Positions 17,111 to 26,137 of a DNA stretch of 64,000 nt are shown here, piece after piece. Positions within the stretch are counted from its first letter, which is position 1; every line of letters begins with the position of its first letter. The notes under the pieces are model-generated. The model did no database searches and had not been told where the DNA came from. It saw only the letters and a program-made list of their open reading frames with translations. The position numbers were made by a program, and so were the translations under genes. This stretch comes from Novosphingobium sp049354825 (lineage in GTDB: Bacteria > Pseudomonadota > Alphaproteobacteria > Sphingomonadales > Sphingomonadaceae). The stretch lies in assembly GCF_049354825.1 (NCBI RefSeq), contig NZ_CP186480.1, forward strand, positions 2,046,001 through 2,110,000, written 5' to 3'.

Positions 17111-17845
17111 ATGGCGGGCGGTTCGACCTTTTCCCGGTCGGGCCGCCCGCTGCGTTGGCGCGCCGCGCTGCTGGCCGGCGCGATCGAGGCGGCGGTTGTG
17201 ATCGCCGTGGTCAAGGCGCTGGGCTTCGATCCGGCCGTAACCCCAGACAAGCCGCTGACCAGCCTGTCGCTGTTCACCCCCGAGCCGAGCGACGCGCCGC
17301 CGCCGCCTCCGCCACCCCGCAACGATCATAAGGCCGCCGGCAAGGCTGCGCCGCCTGCGCTGAAGGAAAAGGCCGCGGCCGTGGTGGCGCCGCCGGTGCC
17401 CCTGCCAACGCAGACGATGCCCGCCGCGCCGGTTCCCGGCGTGGGCGTGATGCCGCGCAACGGCGCAGCGCCCGTACCGGGTCCCGGCAGCGGCGCGGGC
17501 GGCGTGGGCAACGGCACCGGTTCGGGCGGCAACGGCAACGGCGATGGTGCAGGCGGCGAGGAGCCGGAACTCACCAGGGGGCGCATCGACGACAAGGATT
17601 ATCCGTACGACGCGCTGGCCCAGCGCGCCCACGGGCTGACCCGGACCGAGATCTTCGTCAGCGCACAGGGCCGGCCGACCGGCTGCCGGGTCCTGAAGTC
17701 GAGCGGGTTCGCGCTCCTCGACGACCAGACCTGCCGGCTCGCGCTCAAGCGCTTTCGCTTCAACCCGGCGCGCGACGCTGCCGGCCATGCCATCGCCGGC
17801 AGCGTCTATTACGAGCAGGAATGGGAGCTCGGCCGGGTCGAGTGA
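17111..17845 (+). CDS. TonB-like energy transducer
   Basis: A 244-aa protein with the TonB layout: a single N-terminal membrane anchor (about 16-36), a Pro-rich stretch (SDAPPPPPPP) and a Gly/Asn-rich linker. The C-terminal domain (about 157-244) contains GRPTGCRVLKSSGFALLDD and a FRFNPARD segment typical of TonB_C. It would transmit proton-motive force to outer-membrane receptors. ExbB/ExbD genes are not adjacent. Which receptor it serves is not known; a TonB-dependent receptor is encoded about 29 kb away. Confidence 0.85.
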   Translation: MAGGSTFSRSGRPLRWRAALLAGAIEAAVVIAVVKALGFDPAVTPDKPLTSLSLFTPEPSDAPPPPPPPRNDHKAAGKAAPPALKEKAAAVVAPPVPLPTQTMPAAPVPGVGVMPRNGAAPVPGPGSGAGGVGNGTGSGGNGNGDGAGGEEPELTRGRIDDKDYPYDALAQRAHGLTRTEIFVSAQGRPTGCRVLKSSGFALLDDQTCRLALKRFRFNPARDAAGHAIAGSVYYEQEWELGRVE

Positions 17846-17848
17846 TGC

Positions 17849-18085
17849 CTAGTAGGCGGGCGGGTCGCTGGCCGGAAAGCTCTCGTCGCTGGCCTCGTCG
17901 ACCCGGTCCCAGGTCGGCAGGTCGCTGCGCATCGCCTCGGGACCGGCATCGCGAACGCGCGCGAAGTTGCCACCCGTACCGCCGCCGCTGGCGAAGGCGA
18001 CCGGCGGCGTTTCGTCCTGCCTGGCCTTGAGCAAGGTATAGATCCCGTATCCCACCGCGCCCAGCGCGGCCAGTCGTCCCAGCAT
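17849..18085 (-). CDS. Small single-pass protein with DEASDESFPASDPPAY tail
   Basis: A 78-aa protein of unknown function: a short hydrophobic N-terminus (LAALGAVGYGIYTLL), a Gly-rich segment, and an acidic C-terminus ending in the conserved tail DEASDESFPASDPPAY. That tail recurs in small bacterial proteins of undefined role. The start at 18085 has AGGAGA upstream at good spacing. It converges with the TonB-like gene. Confidence 0.7.
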   Translation of the reverse strand: MLGRLAALGAVGYGIYTLLKARQDETPPVAFASGGGTGGNFARVRDAGPEAMRSDLPTWDRVDEASDESFPASDPPAY

Positions 18086-18152
18086 CCTGACGTCTCCTGT
18101 GTGTGCCTGGATGCAACGGACGGGCGGGCCGGATTGATCCCGGCCGCGCCCC

Positions 18153-19436
18153 TTAATCGTCGCCGACGCGTTCGATCGCCGCGCCGACCAGAGCGAGCTT
18201 CTCCTCCAGCCGCTCATAGCCGCGATCGAGGTGGTAGAGGCGGTGGACCTGGGTCTCGCCCTCGGCAGCCAGCCCGGCGATGACCAGGCTCATCGACGCA
18301 CGCAAGTCCGTCGCCATCACTTCGGCGCCGGTCAGCCTGTCGACGCCGTGCACGATCGCGGTGCGCCCCGTGGTCTCGATATGCGCGCCCATCCGGGTCA
18401 GCTCGGGGACGTGCATATAGCGGTTCTCGAAGATCGTCTCGTTGAGCACGCTGGTACCCTCGGCCTTGCACAGCAGCGCCATCAGCTGGGCCTGCATGTC
18501 GGTGGCAAAGCCCGGATAGGGCGCAGTCGACAGCGTCAGCGGCTTGATCGGCCCATCGATGCCAACGCTAAGCCCGCCCTTGCCGGGCTCGACCGTGACG
18601 CCGGCATTGCGCAGCGCGTGGATCGTCGCGCTCATGTCCTCGGCCCTGGCGCCCTTGAGGAACACCTCGCCGCCGGTGATCGCCGCCGCGCAGGCATAGG
18701 ATCCCGCCTCGATCCGGTCGGGCATGACGTGATGCGTGGCGCCGTGCAGGCGGGGCACCCCGTGCACCGTCAGCTCCGACGTGCCGATACCTTCGATCTG
18801 CGCGCCCATCGCCGTCAGCAGGTTGCACAAGTCGACGATCTCGGGCTCGCGCGCAGCGTTGAGCAACCGGCAGGTGCCGCTGGCGGTCGCCGCCGCCATC
18901 AGCGCGTTCTCGGTCGCACCGACGGAGACCACCGGGAAGTCGAACTCGCCGCCCGGCAAGCCGCCATCGGGGGCGACGGCGCGGACGTAGCCGGCCGCCA
19001 TCTCGATTGCCGCGCCGAATGCTTCGAGCGCCTTCAGGTGCAAGTCGATCGGGCGGTTGCCGATCGCGCAGCCGCCCGGCAGCGACACGGTCGCCTCGCC
19101 CATGCGGGCCAGCATCGGGCCCAGCACCAGGATCGAGGCGCGCATCTTGCGCACCAGTTCGTAAGGGGCGACCGAACTGGTGATGCGCGGCGCCTGCAGC
19201 GTCATCACCCGGCCGAAATCCTCGGGCCGGTTGCCGGCGATCGTGGTCGAGACGCCGAACTGGTTCATCAGGTGCTGGAAACCGTCGATATCGGCCAGCC
19301 GCGGCAGGTTGCGCAGGGTCAGCGGCTCGTCGGTCAGCAACGCGCAGGGCAGCAGCGTCAGCGCCGCGTTCTTGGCACCGGAAATCGGGATCGTGCCCGA
19401 CAGGCGCTTGCCGCCCGCAATGATGATCTTGTCCAT
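18153..19436 (-). CDS. murA: UDP-N-acetylglucosamine 1-carboxyvinyltransferase
   Basis: First committed step of peptidoglycan synthesis, adding enolpyruvate from PEP to UDP-GlcNAc. The 427-aa protein has the GAKNAAL nucleotide-sugar motif (Lys22, Asn23), and the PEP-binding catalytic Cys123 in the loop LPGGCAIGNRP, so it should be fosfomycin-sensitive in principle. The start is the ATG at 19436 (MDKIIIAGG), matching other MurA proteins. It is divergent from galU with about 130 bp between the starts. Confidence 0.97.
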   Translation of the reverse strand: MDKIIIAGGKRLSGTIPISGAKNAALTLLPCALLTDEPLTLRNLPRLADIDGFQHLMNQFGVSTTIAGNRPEDFGRVMTLQAPRITSSVAPYELVRKMRASILVLGPMLARMGEATVSLPGGCAIGNRPIDLHLKALEAFGAAIEMAAGYVRAVAPDGGLPGGEFDFPVVSVGATENALMAAATASGTCRLLNAAREPEIVDLCNLLTAMGAQIEGIGTSELTVHGVPRLHGATHHVMPDRIEAGSYACAAAITGGEVFLKGARAEDMSATIHALRNAGVTVEPGKGGLSVGIDGPIKPLTLSTAPYPGFATDMQAQLMALLCKAEGTSVLNETIFENRYMHVPELTRMGAHIETTGRTAIVHGVDRLTGAEVMATDLRASMSLVIAGLAAEGETQVHRLYHLDRGYERLEEKLALVGAAIERVGDD

Positions 19437-19567
19437 GGGCGGGCGGTTTAGCCGGAATCGCGTTGGCGGCAAGGTGGGCGGCAAAGTGAGCGGCAATGTC
19501 GGCAGGAAGGCCGCCGGCCGGACGACACCGGATTGACCGGCAACGCACAGTTGCTAGCACATCGACC

Positions 19568-20467
19568 ATGGCCAAACCGATCCGCAAAGCCGTCTTCCCC
19601 GTCGCCGGTCTCGGCACGCGGTTCCTTCCCGCCACCAAGGCCATCCCCAAGGAAATGCTGCCGATCATCGACCGGCCGCTGATCCAGTACGCGGTCGACG
19701 AAGCGCGCGAGGCCGGGATCGAGCAGCTGATCTTCGTGACCGGGCGCGGCAAGACTTCGATCGTCGAGCATTTCGATCACGCTTTCGAACTGGAAGCGAC
19801 GATGACCGGGCGCGACAAGTCGCTCGACGTGCTGGAGCCGACGCGGATCCAGCCGGGCAACCTGGTCACCGTGCGCCAGCAAGTGCCGATGGGACTGGGC
19901 CACGCGATCTGGTGCGCGCGCGCGATCGTGGGCGACGAGCCGTTCGCGATCTTCCTCCCCGACGAACTGATGATCGCACACGCCGCCGGACACCCGAGCG
20001 GATCGACCGGCTGCATGAAGCAGATGGTCGAGGCCTATGAGGAGGTCGGCGGCAACCTCATCTCGGTGCTCGAAGTGCCCGAGGAGGAGGTGTCCAGCTA
20101 CGGCGTGATCGCGCCGGGCCGAAGAGGGCTTGGGCGCGACGGTGCGCTGACCGAGGTGACCGCCCTGGTCGAGAAACCCAAGCGCGAGGAAGCGCCGTCC
20201 AACCTCATCATCTCGGGCCGCTACATCCTCCAGCCCGAAGTGATGCGGGTGCTGGAAAACCAGGGCAAGGGCGCCGGCGGCGAGATCCAGTTGACCGACG
20301 CGATGGCGCGCATGATCGGGCAGCAGCCGTTCCACGCGGTGACCTTCGCCGGGCGCCGCTTCGATTGCGGCAGCAAGGCCGGTTTCGTCGAAGCGACGCT
20401 GACCCTGGCGCTGGAGCGCGAGGACATGGCCGACGACGTGCGCGCGATCATGCAGAAGCTCGCGTAA
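19568..20467 (+). CDS. galU: UTP-glucose-1-phosphate uridylyltransferase
   Basis: Makes UDP-glucose from UTP and glucose-1-phosphate for exopolysaccharide and LPS synthesis. The 299-aa protein has the nucleotidyltransferase motif GLGTRFLPATKAIPKEMLP near the N-terminus, FAIFLPDEL in the middle, and the VEKPKREEAPSNL segment that marks GalU. The ATG at 19568 gives the usual family length; no strong Shine-Dalgarno sequence is visible. Divergent from murA. Confidence 0.96.
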   Translation: MAKPIRKAVFPVAGLGTRFLPATKAIPKEMLPIIDRPLIQYAVDEAREAGIEQLIFVTGRGKTSIVEHFDHAFELEATMTGRDKSLDVLEPTRIQPGNLVTVRQQVPMGLGHAIWCARAIVGDEPFAIFLPDELMIAHAAGHPSGSTGCMKQMVEAYEEVGGNLISVLEVPEEEVSSYGVIAPGRRGLGRDGALTEVTALVEKPKREEAPSNLIISGRYILQPEVMRVLENQGKGAGGEIQLTDAMARMIGQQPFHAVTFAGRRFDCGSKAGFVEATLTLALEREDMADDVRAIMQKLA

Positions 20468-20495
20468 CCGCACGCCAGGCCGCGTCGGGCCAGGG

Positions 20496-22268
20496 TCAGA
20501 GGCCCCAGACCCAGGCGATCAGCGGCGTGCCCGCCAGCAGTACGACCAGCGACAGGGGCAGCCCCAGCCGCCAGTAATCGCCGAAGCGGTAGCCGCCCGG
20601 TCCGCGCACCAGGGTGTTGCACTGGTGGCCGACGGGGGTGAGGAAATCGCTGCCCGCCCCGGTCGCCACCGCCATCAGGAAGGCGTCGGGGTTGAGGCCG
20701 AGCTGCCTGGCGAGCGCGACCCCGATCGGCGCCAGCACCAGCACCGTCGGCGCGTTGTGCAGGAACGGCGAACAGACCATCGCCGCCAGCATGATCCCGC
20801 CCAGCACGATGATCGGTGCGGCGTGGCCGAGCAGGCTTGCCAGCGCGTGACCTGCCAGCGCAGTGCCGCCATTGGCCTGCACCGCTTCGGCCAGCGGGGT
20901 CAGCGCGCCGATCAGGACCAGCACTTCGGGCTCCAGCGCGCCATATGCCTCGCGCATGGTCAGCGAACCGAACACCACCATTGCCACGGCGGCGACGAAA
21001 AAGCCGATCGCCACCGGCACGACCTTGAACGCGATCGCCGCGATCGCGATCGCCAGGATCAGCAGCGGCAGGTAGCGGCGGCGCGGGTCGCCGACGGTAA
21101 CCGTCCGCTCGGCCAGCGGCAGCAGGCCAAGGTTGCCGAGCGCGTCGGCAAGGTTCGATTCGCCGGCCTGGACCAGCAGCAGGTCACCCGCGCGCAGCCG
21201 CACGTCGGCAATGGGGCCGTCGACCCGCTCGCCACGGCGGCTGATGCCGAGCAGGCGGATGCCGTGCCCGGTTTGCAGCGCCAGTTGGCGCGCCGTGCGG
21301 CCGACCATCGGACTGCGCGGTTCGAGCACCGCCTCGGTACCGACGAGATCCTCGCTGGCGGCGGTCTCGACGCGCTGCGATTCGCTCACCGCCGAAAGCG
21401 GCGTATTGGCGAACAGCGCACCCAGCGCCGCATCGTCACCTTCGAGGAGCAGCTGCATGCCCGGCGCCAGCGTCGCGTCGGGTAACGGTCGGCGCGGCTT
21501 GCCGTCGGCGCCGACGAGGCCGATCAGGCGAACGTCGAACTTGCCCAGTTCGAGCGAGCTGATCGTGGGACGGGCGCCGGCGTCCCAATCGTCGGGAATG
21601 GTCGCCTCGGTGGAGAACAGCGTCGCCGCGGACACTTCGGCCAGGCTGGTATGCGGGGCGCGGTCCTTGGGCAGCAGCCGCCAGCCGAAGCTCAGGAACA
21701 CGAAACCGACCAGGGTCAGCGCCAGCCCTACCGGCGCGAAATCGAACATCTGGAACGGGGCGCCAAGCTCGTCCTCGCGGACCTGGCTGGCGATGATGTT
21801 GGTCGAGGTGCCGACCAGCGTGACCAGCCCGCCCAGCAGCGAAATGAACGCCATCGGCATCAGCAGTGCCGAGGCCGAGGAATCCTTGCCCCGGCCCATG
21901 CGGATCGCCACCGGCATCATCGTGGCCAGCGCGCCGACGTTTTTCGTCACCATCGCGAACAGCCCGGTCACCGCGGTCAGGACCGGCACTTGCGTGCGCG
22001 GCGTGGTGAGACGGGCGGCGATCGGGCGCAGCAGCGGTTCGATCACCTGGCTGCGGCTGATCGCGGCGCTGACCACCAGTGCCGAGGCGATGATGATGAC
22101 GACATCGCTGGCGAACCCTTCGAACGCCGCCTTGGGCGCGACATCGCCCAGCAGCACGGCCGCGGCAAGGACGACAAGGCTGACCAGGTCGTAGCGAAAG
22201 CGCCCCCAGGCGAAGAGCGCGATGGCGACGCCGATCAGCGCGAACGATTCCCCCTGTGCGAACGTCAC
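20496..22268 (-). CDS. SLC13-family permease with RCK_C (TrkA-C) domains
   Basis: A 590-aa inner-membrane transporter with about 10-12 hydrophobic helices split by a central cytosolic region (about residues 200-370). Two TrkA-C-like segments lie in that region (IRLLGISRRGERVDG and the VLEPRSPMVGRTARQL stretch). The membrane parts carry GGLVTLVGTSTNI and VGHQCNTL, typical of the DASS/CitT group. The substrate (sulfate, dicarboxylate or other anion) cannot be told. The GTG start at 22268 follows GAGGGG; it lies 10 bp after the DUF202 gene. Confidence 0.88.
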   Translation of the reverse strand: MTFAQGESFALIGVAIALFAWGRFRYDLVSLVVLAAAVLLGDVAPKAAFEGFASDVVIIIASALVVSAAISRSQVIEPLLRPIAARLTTPRTQVPVLTAVTGLFAMVTKNVGALATMMPVAIRMGRGKDSSASALLMPMAFISLLGGLVTLVGTSTNIIASQVREDELGAPFQMFDFAPVGLALTLVGFVFLSFGWRLLPKDRAPHTSLAEVSAATLFSTEATIPDDWDAGARPTISSLELGKFDVRLIGLVGADGKPRRPLPDATLAPGMQLLLEGDDAALGALFANTPLSAVSESQRVETAASEDLVGTEAVLEPRSPMVGRTARQLALQTGHGIRLLGISRRGERVDGPIADVRLRAGDLLLVQAGESNLADALGNLGLLPLAERTVTVGDPRRRYLPLLILAIAIAAIAFKVVPVAIGFFVAAVAMVVFGSLTMREAYGALEPEVLVLIGALTPLAEAVQANGGTALAGHALASLLGHAAPIIVLGGIMLAAMVCSPFLHNAPTVLVLAPIGVALARQLGLNPDAFLMAVATGAGSDFLTPVGHQCNTLVRGPGGYRFGDYWRLGLPLSLVVLLAGTPLIAWVWGL

Positions 22269-22278
22269 GGCAAACCCC

Positions 22279-22719
22279 TCAAGACAAGACAAAGCCGACC
22301 AGGACGACCAGCGCGACCAACGCCAGGAATCCGTTGAAGAAGACCAGCAGCCAGCTGGGCAGGGCGCGGACATCGGGGCGCGGCGGCGGCGCGCCCTGGT
22401 CGAACTGGCGCCAGACACCGGCGAAGAAGCAGAACACCGCGAACAGTTCGAGCACGCCGGCAGTGCCGCTGGCCATCCAGGCGGGAACCGTATCGCCAAG
22501 CAGCGCCTTGGCGCCGATGCCCGATGCCAGCGCCGCCAGCCCGGTGCGCATCCACGCGGCATAAGTGCGTTCGGCCGCCAGGATCGTGCGGTCCGCGGCC
22601 AGCTCGGTGCGGCGGTCGGCGCTGTCTTCCTGTGCTACCGCGCTGGTCTTGAGGGTCCGCGCGCTCGACGCGAGCTTCTCCTGCGCCTGCGCGGCGCGTT
22701 CATCCGTCCCCTGTGCCAT
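22279..22719 (-). CDS. DUF202 (YidH-like) membrane protein
   Basis: A 146-aa protein with an N-terminal charged helix and a conserved AADRTILAAERTYAAWMRTGLA segment, the signature of DUF202/YidH proteins. Three hydrophobic helices follow (about 57-75, 83-103, 120-145). The function of the family is unknown. It is upstream of, and likely cotranscribed with, the SLC13-type permease, with a 10-bp gap, which suggests a shared physiological role. Confidence 0.85.
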   Translation of the reverse strand: MAQGTDERAAQAQEKLASSARTLKTSAVAQEDSADRRTELAADRTILAAERTYAAWMRTGLAALASGIGAKALLGDTVPAWMASGTAGVLELFAVFCFFAGVWRQFDQGAPPPRPDVRALPSWLLVFFNGFLALVALVVLVGFVLS

Positions 22720-22754
22720 CCGCGGCTAAATGCGCGGCGGCTGGCTTGGTTGCG

Positions 22755-23297
22755 TCAGGCCTTGTTCTTGGCGTCCTTGGCGCGGGCGATCGCCTCGACC
22801 ACGATCCGCTTCGCTTCCTCGGCATCGCCCCATTCGCCGATGCGCACCCACTTCTCGGATTCCAGGTCCTTGTAGTGCTTGAAGAAGTGCTCGATCTGCT
22901 GGAGCACGATCGAGGGCAGGTCCTGCCGCTCACCCACGTCCGAGTAATAGGGGAACGTCGTGTCGACGGGGACGCAGATCAGCTTTTCGTCGCCGCCATG
23001 CTCGTCTTCCAGCTTGAGCACGCCGATCGGGCGCGACCGCACGACGCAGCCGGGGATGAACGGGCTGCGCGCAATGACCAGCGCGTCCAGCGGGTCGCCG
23101 TCGGGCGACAGCGTGTGGGGCACGAAGCCATAGTTGGCCGGATAGCGCATCGGGGTGTGCAGGATGCGGTCGACGAACAGCGCCCCCGATTCCTTGTCGA
23201 ATTCGTACTTCACCGGTTCGCCGCCGGTGGGCACCTCGATGATGACGTTGAGGCTGTCGGGCGGGCTTTCCCCGGTGGGAATCTTGTCGATCTGCAT
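22755..23297 (-). CDS. ppa: Inorganic pyrophosphatase (type I)
   Basis: Cytoplasmic enzyme that hydrolyses pyrophosphate. The 180-aa protein has the active-site motif DGDPLDAL, with metal ligands Asp66, Asp68 and Asp71, plus YEFDKESG near the N-terminus and VDTTFPYY downstream. The start at 23297 (MQIDKIP) gives the usual length; the upstream in-frame codons add unrelated residues. It is a single gene between the DUF202 and DUF1345 genes, all on the minus strand. Confidence 0.97.
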   Translation of the reverse strand: MQIDKIPTGESPPDSLNVIIEVPTGGEPVKYEFDKESGALFVDRILHTPMRYPANYGFVPHTLSPDGDPLDALVIARSPFIPGCVVRSRPIGVLKLEDEHGGDEKLICVPVDTTFPYYSDVGERQDLPSIVLQQIEHFFKHYKDLESEKWVRIGEWGDAEEAKRIVVEAIARAKDAKNKA

Positions 23298-23347
23298 GGC
23301 CGCGCCCTTAAGGCCCCGCGTGCTGCGCCGCAACACGATTTGCGCCG

Positions 23348-24055
23348 TCAGCTTCCGCCCAGCGTGTTAATCGTGAAGGCGATGACGCCGATGTTGAAAA
23401 TAAACGCCGCGAACGAATGCAGCAGCACGACGCGGCGGATGGCCGGCGCCGTGATCGCCACGTCGCTGGTCTGGAAGGTCATGCCCAGCGTGCAGGCGAA
23501 ATAGAGAAAATCGCCGTAGTCGGGCGCATTGGTGCCGGGAAAGTCGAGCCCGCCGGCATCCTTCCCGGTGCGCGGTTCGGCGCTGTAGAAGGCGTGGGCG
23601 TAATGGGTGGCGTAGACGGTGTTGGCGAACAGCCAGATCAGCACCAGCGTGACCACCAGCTTCGCCATGGCGAGCAGCTCGTGGTGCTTGGCGCCTTGCA
23701 GTTCGCCGGCGATCGCGGCCATCACCACCAGCGTCACGACCGTGGTGACGATCAGGATGACGCCCCGGTTGGCATCATTTTCGGCGGCGTGTTCGCGGAT
23801 CGTCTTGCTTTCGGCGTGGCGCAGGACCGGCGCCAGCGAAAGCAGGAACACCAGCGCCGCGCCGTCGAACGCCAGCGCCGCCGCGTCTCGCCAATCGCGC
23901 GCGATGCCGGACATCGTCAGCGCCGCGAACAGCGACGGCATCAACACCAGGCAAATCAGGAAGCGCGGCGGGGCCAGGCGATTGCCGATGGTGGCGGCGC
24001 GCCTGGCCCCGGCCTTTGCCCTGGCCCTGGTTTTCGTCTGGCCCCGCGCGGTCAT
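23348..24055 (-). CDS. DUF1345 membrane protein
   Basis: A 235-aa integral membrane protein with a basic N-terminus (about 1-25) and roughly five hydrophobic helices. The conserved segments HYAHAFYS, DFLYFACTLGMTFQTSDVA and the final FNIGVIAFTINTL match DUF1345. The function is unknown. The start at 24055 is the Met of MTARGQTK. It lies between the M61 peptidase gene (10 bp upstream) and ppa, and may be cotranscribed with the former. Confidence 0.88.
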   Translation of the reverse strand: MTARGQTKTRARAKAGARRAATIGNRLAPPRFLICLVLMPSLFAALTMSGIARDWRDAAALAFDGAALVFLLSLAPVLRHAESKTIREHAAENDANRGVILIVTTVVTLVVMAAIAGELQGAKHHELLAMAKLVVTLVLIWLFANTVYATHYAHAFYSAEPRTGKDAGGLDFPGTNAPDYGDFLYFACTLGMTFQTSDVAITAPAIRRVVLLHSFAAFIFNIGVIAFTINTLGGS

Positions 24056-24065
24056 GCGCGCTGCC

Positions 24066-26048
24066 TTACTTCGCCTTCGTGCGCGGCGCCAGCAGGCGAT
24101 CGAGGCCGTTGGGCGCAGTGCCCGGGGTCGCCTTTTCCAGCCACGGGAAGCGCAAGCCGCCATGATAATCGACCGGCACGGTCAGAAACCGGTCGCCGCG
24201 CTGGACCAGCAACTGGATCGGGTCCTTGCCGGTCCTGGCCGCGGCCACCGCCGCCTTGATGGCATCGCCGTCATAGGCGATGCCGTTGACCGCCACGATC
24301 TTGGTGCCGTTCACCAGCCCCGCGTTGAACGCCGGCCCGTCCCACAAGGTGCCGGCGATCTTGCCGTCCTTGTCGATGTTCATGCCCAGCGAATAGGTCA
24401 GGTTGGTGTTCTTGCCATCGGCCATGCGCCCGGCCTCGTACGGGTTGGGCGTGTCCTTCCAGACCAGCTTGTAGCCGGCCTTGGCGATGCCGTTCAGCGG
24501 CGCGGGCTGGCCCGGGGTCTTGATACGCGTGGTCAGGAACGTGGCCCAGTCATAGGGGTAGACGCCGTTCAGCGTGCGCACGACCTCGTCGAAATCGTAG
24601 GTCAGTTCGCCCCAGTCGCCGTCGCGCACGCCGAAGAAGGCCTTGGCGAAATCGTCCAGCCCCCTGGCGCCGCGCGTGCCTTCGCGGATGATCTGGTCGG
24701 CTTCGAGCCAGACCAGCGCGCCCTCGACGTAATAGTCCTCCGACCGCGTGAGCGAGCCGTAGGGCAGCGGCTTGCGCTTGTTGATGATGGGGTCGTTGGT
24801 CGTATCCTCGACGTCGCGCCAGGCGCGGCCGGGCTGCCCCTCGGCGTACGTCGCGGCGGCGTTGGCCCACTGGCCCAGCACGGTGTCCTTGCTTTGCACG
24901 CCCGAACGCGCCGCCAGGACATAGCCCCAGAACTGGGTCTGCCCTTCGTAGACCCACAGCAGGCTGTTCTGCATCGGGGTGCGGTAATCGGGCGTCCACA
25001 AGTCCGCCGGGCGGCGATACTTGCCATCCCAGCTGTGCGTGAATTCGTGCGGGATCACGTTGTGGTCCCAGTCCATCTTGTCCCAGTCGGTCCACGACTT
25101 GGGCTCCATCTGGTTCTCGCTCGACCGATGATGCTCCAGCCCGATGCCGCCCATCCGGTCGGTCAGCGCCAGCAGGAAATCGTAATGGTCGAAATGGCGC
25201 GCCCCGAAGGTCGCCAGCGCCTCGCTGACCAGGTTGCGGTAGGTCTGCATCTTCTCCGGCTTGATCGCCAGCAGCTCCGGCTTGTCGGCGATCGCGTCCA
25301 TCGACACGCCGTGGCCAAGGTCGGTGCGCTGCGCATAGAGCCCGGCGAAGATCGGCGAATCGACCAGCGTATCGTAGCGGGTGGCATCCCAGGTCAGCCG
25401 GTTGCCGCTTTGCGCCTTGCCGTCGAGCGCGGTGTAGACCGTCCAGCCCGCGGGCACGGTGACGGCAGGCTTGATGGCGATCTGGCGAACGTAATGCCCG
25501 GCGGGATAGAGGCTCATCTTCTCCCACTGCAGGTTGAGCATCTCGCGCGTCATCGTCACCCGCCCTTCGGACCCGGTGATGGGCGAGGTGTGGATGAACC
25601 TGGCGGTCACTTCGCTGGTGCCGGCCGGAACCGCGACGTGGAAGGCGAAGACGTCGACCGGATCGCGTTTCCAGGTCAGCGGCTGGCCGCCGGCGGAAAA
25701 GCGGATGTCGTTAAGCAGGTTGGCGGCGCCCTCGGGCGCATGGTTGCCGGGCAGCCACTTGGGCAGCAGCAGTACAAGGTCGGTAGTGCCGGGCTTGACC
25801 GGGATCGTCTCGGTCACGCGGTAGAGACCGCGGTTCACGTCGGTGGCATCGATGTCGAGCATCAGCGTGCCGGGATAGGGCGCGTCGACCTCGGCCGGGA
25901 TGGTATCGGTGATCGCCGCCGCCTGCGGGGCCGAGGCGGCAGGCCCGCGCTGGTCAACCGCAGGTCCGCTCTGGGCGAAGGCGGCGGCCGGGACGAGCGC
26001 GGTGGACAGAAGGGCGATTGCGAGCGTGCGACTGATCGTTTTCATCAT
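24066..26048 (-). CDS. M61 family (glycyl aminopeptidase-like) metallopeptidase
   Basis: A 660-aa exported protease. It has a signal peptide (cleavage near AFAQ at about 26), an N-terminal beta domain, and the gluzincin catalytic domain with HEFTH at 334-338 and the third zinc ligand Glu368 in the VYEGQTQFWG motif. A C-terminal PDZ-like domain (about 510-640) follows. Substrates are unknown; the founding family member of Sphingomonas origin removes N-terminal Gly or Ala. Two adjacent ATGs (26048, 26045) make the exact start uncertain by one codon. It is divergent from hisS. Confidence 0.92.
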   Translation of the reverse strand: MMKTISRTLAIALLSTALVPAAAFAQSGPAVDQRGPAASAPQAAAITDTIPAEVDAPYPGTLMLDIDATDVNRGLYRVTETIPVKPGTTDLVLLLPKWLPGNHAPEGAANLLNDIRFSAGGQPLTWKRDPVDVFAFHVAVPAGTSEVTARFIHTSPITGSEGRVTMTREMLNLQWEKMSLYPAGHYVRQIAIKPAVTVPAGWTVYTALDGKAQSGNRLTWDATRYDTLVDSPIFAGLYAQRTDLGHGVSMDAIADKPELLAIKPEKMQTYRNLVSEALATFGARHFDHYDFLLALTDRMGGIGLEHHRSSENQMEPKSWTDWDKMDWDHNVIPHEFTHSWDGKYRRPADLWTPDYRTPMQNSLLWVYEGQTQFWGYVLAARSGVQSKDTVLGQWANAAATYAEGQPGRAWRDVEDTTNDPIINKRKPLPYGSLTRSEDYYVEGALVWLEADQIIREGTRGARGLDDFAKAFFGVRDGDWGELTYDFDEVVRTLNGVYPYDWATFLTTRIKTPGQPAPLNGIAKAGYKLVWKDTPNPYEAGRMADGKNTNLTYSLGMNIDKDGKIAGTLWDGPAFNAGLVNGTKIVAVNGIAYDGDAIKAAVAAARTGKDPIQLLVQRGDRFLTVPVDYHGGLRFPWLEKATPGTAPNGLDRLLAPRTKAK

Positions 26049-26137
26049 CTGTCCGTTCGTTGCGTGCCGGGGATGAACAAGTGCCTAATCGACGAGCGGC
26101 TTTCGCCGCCCTGCCGAAAGCGTTAAGCGCCCGCGCC

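Noticed and set aside
23619..26126. Plus-strand frame of 835 codons opposite the M61 peptidase and DUF1345 genes
   Set aside because: Antisense shadow; composition is low-complexity and crosses two real genes.
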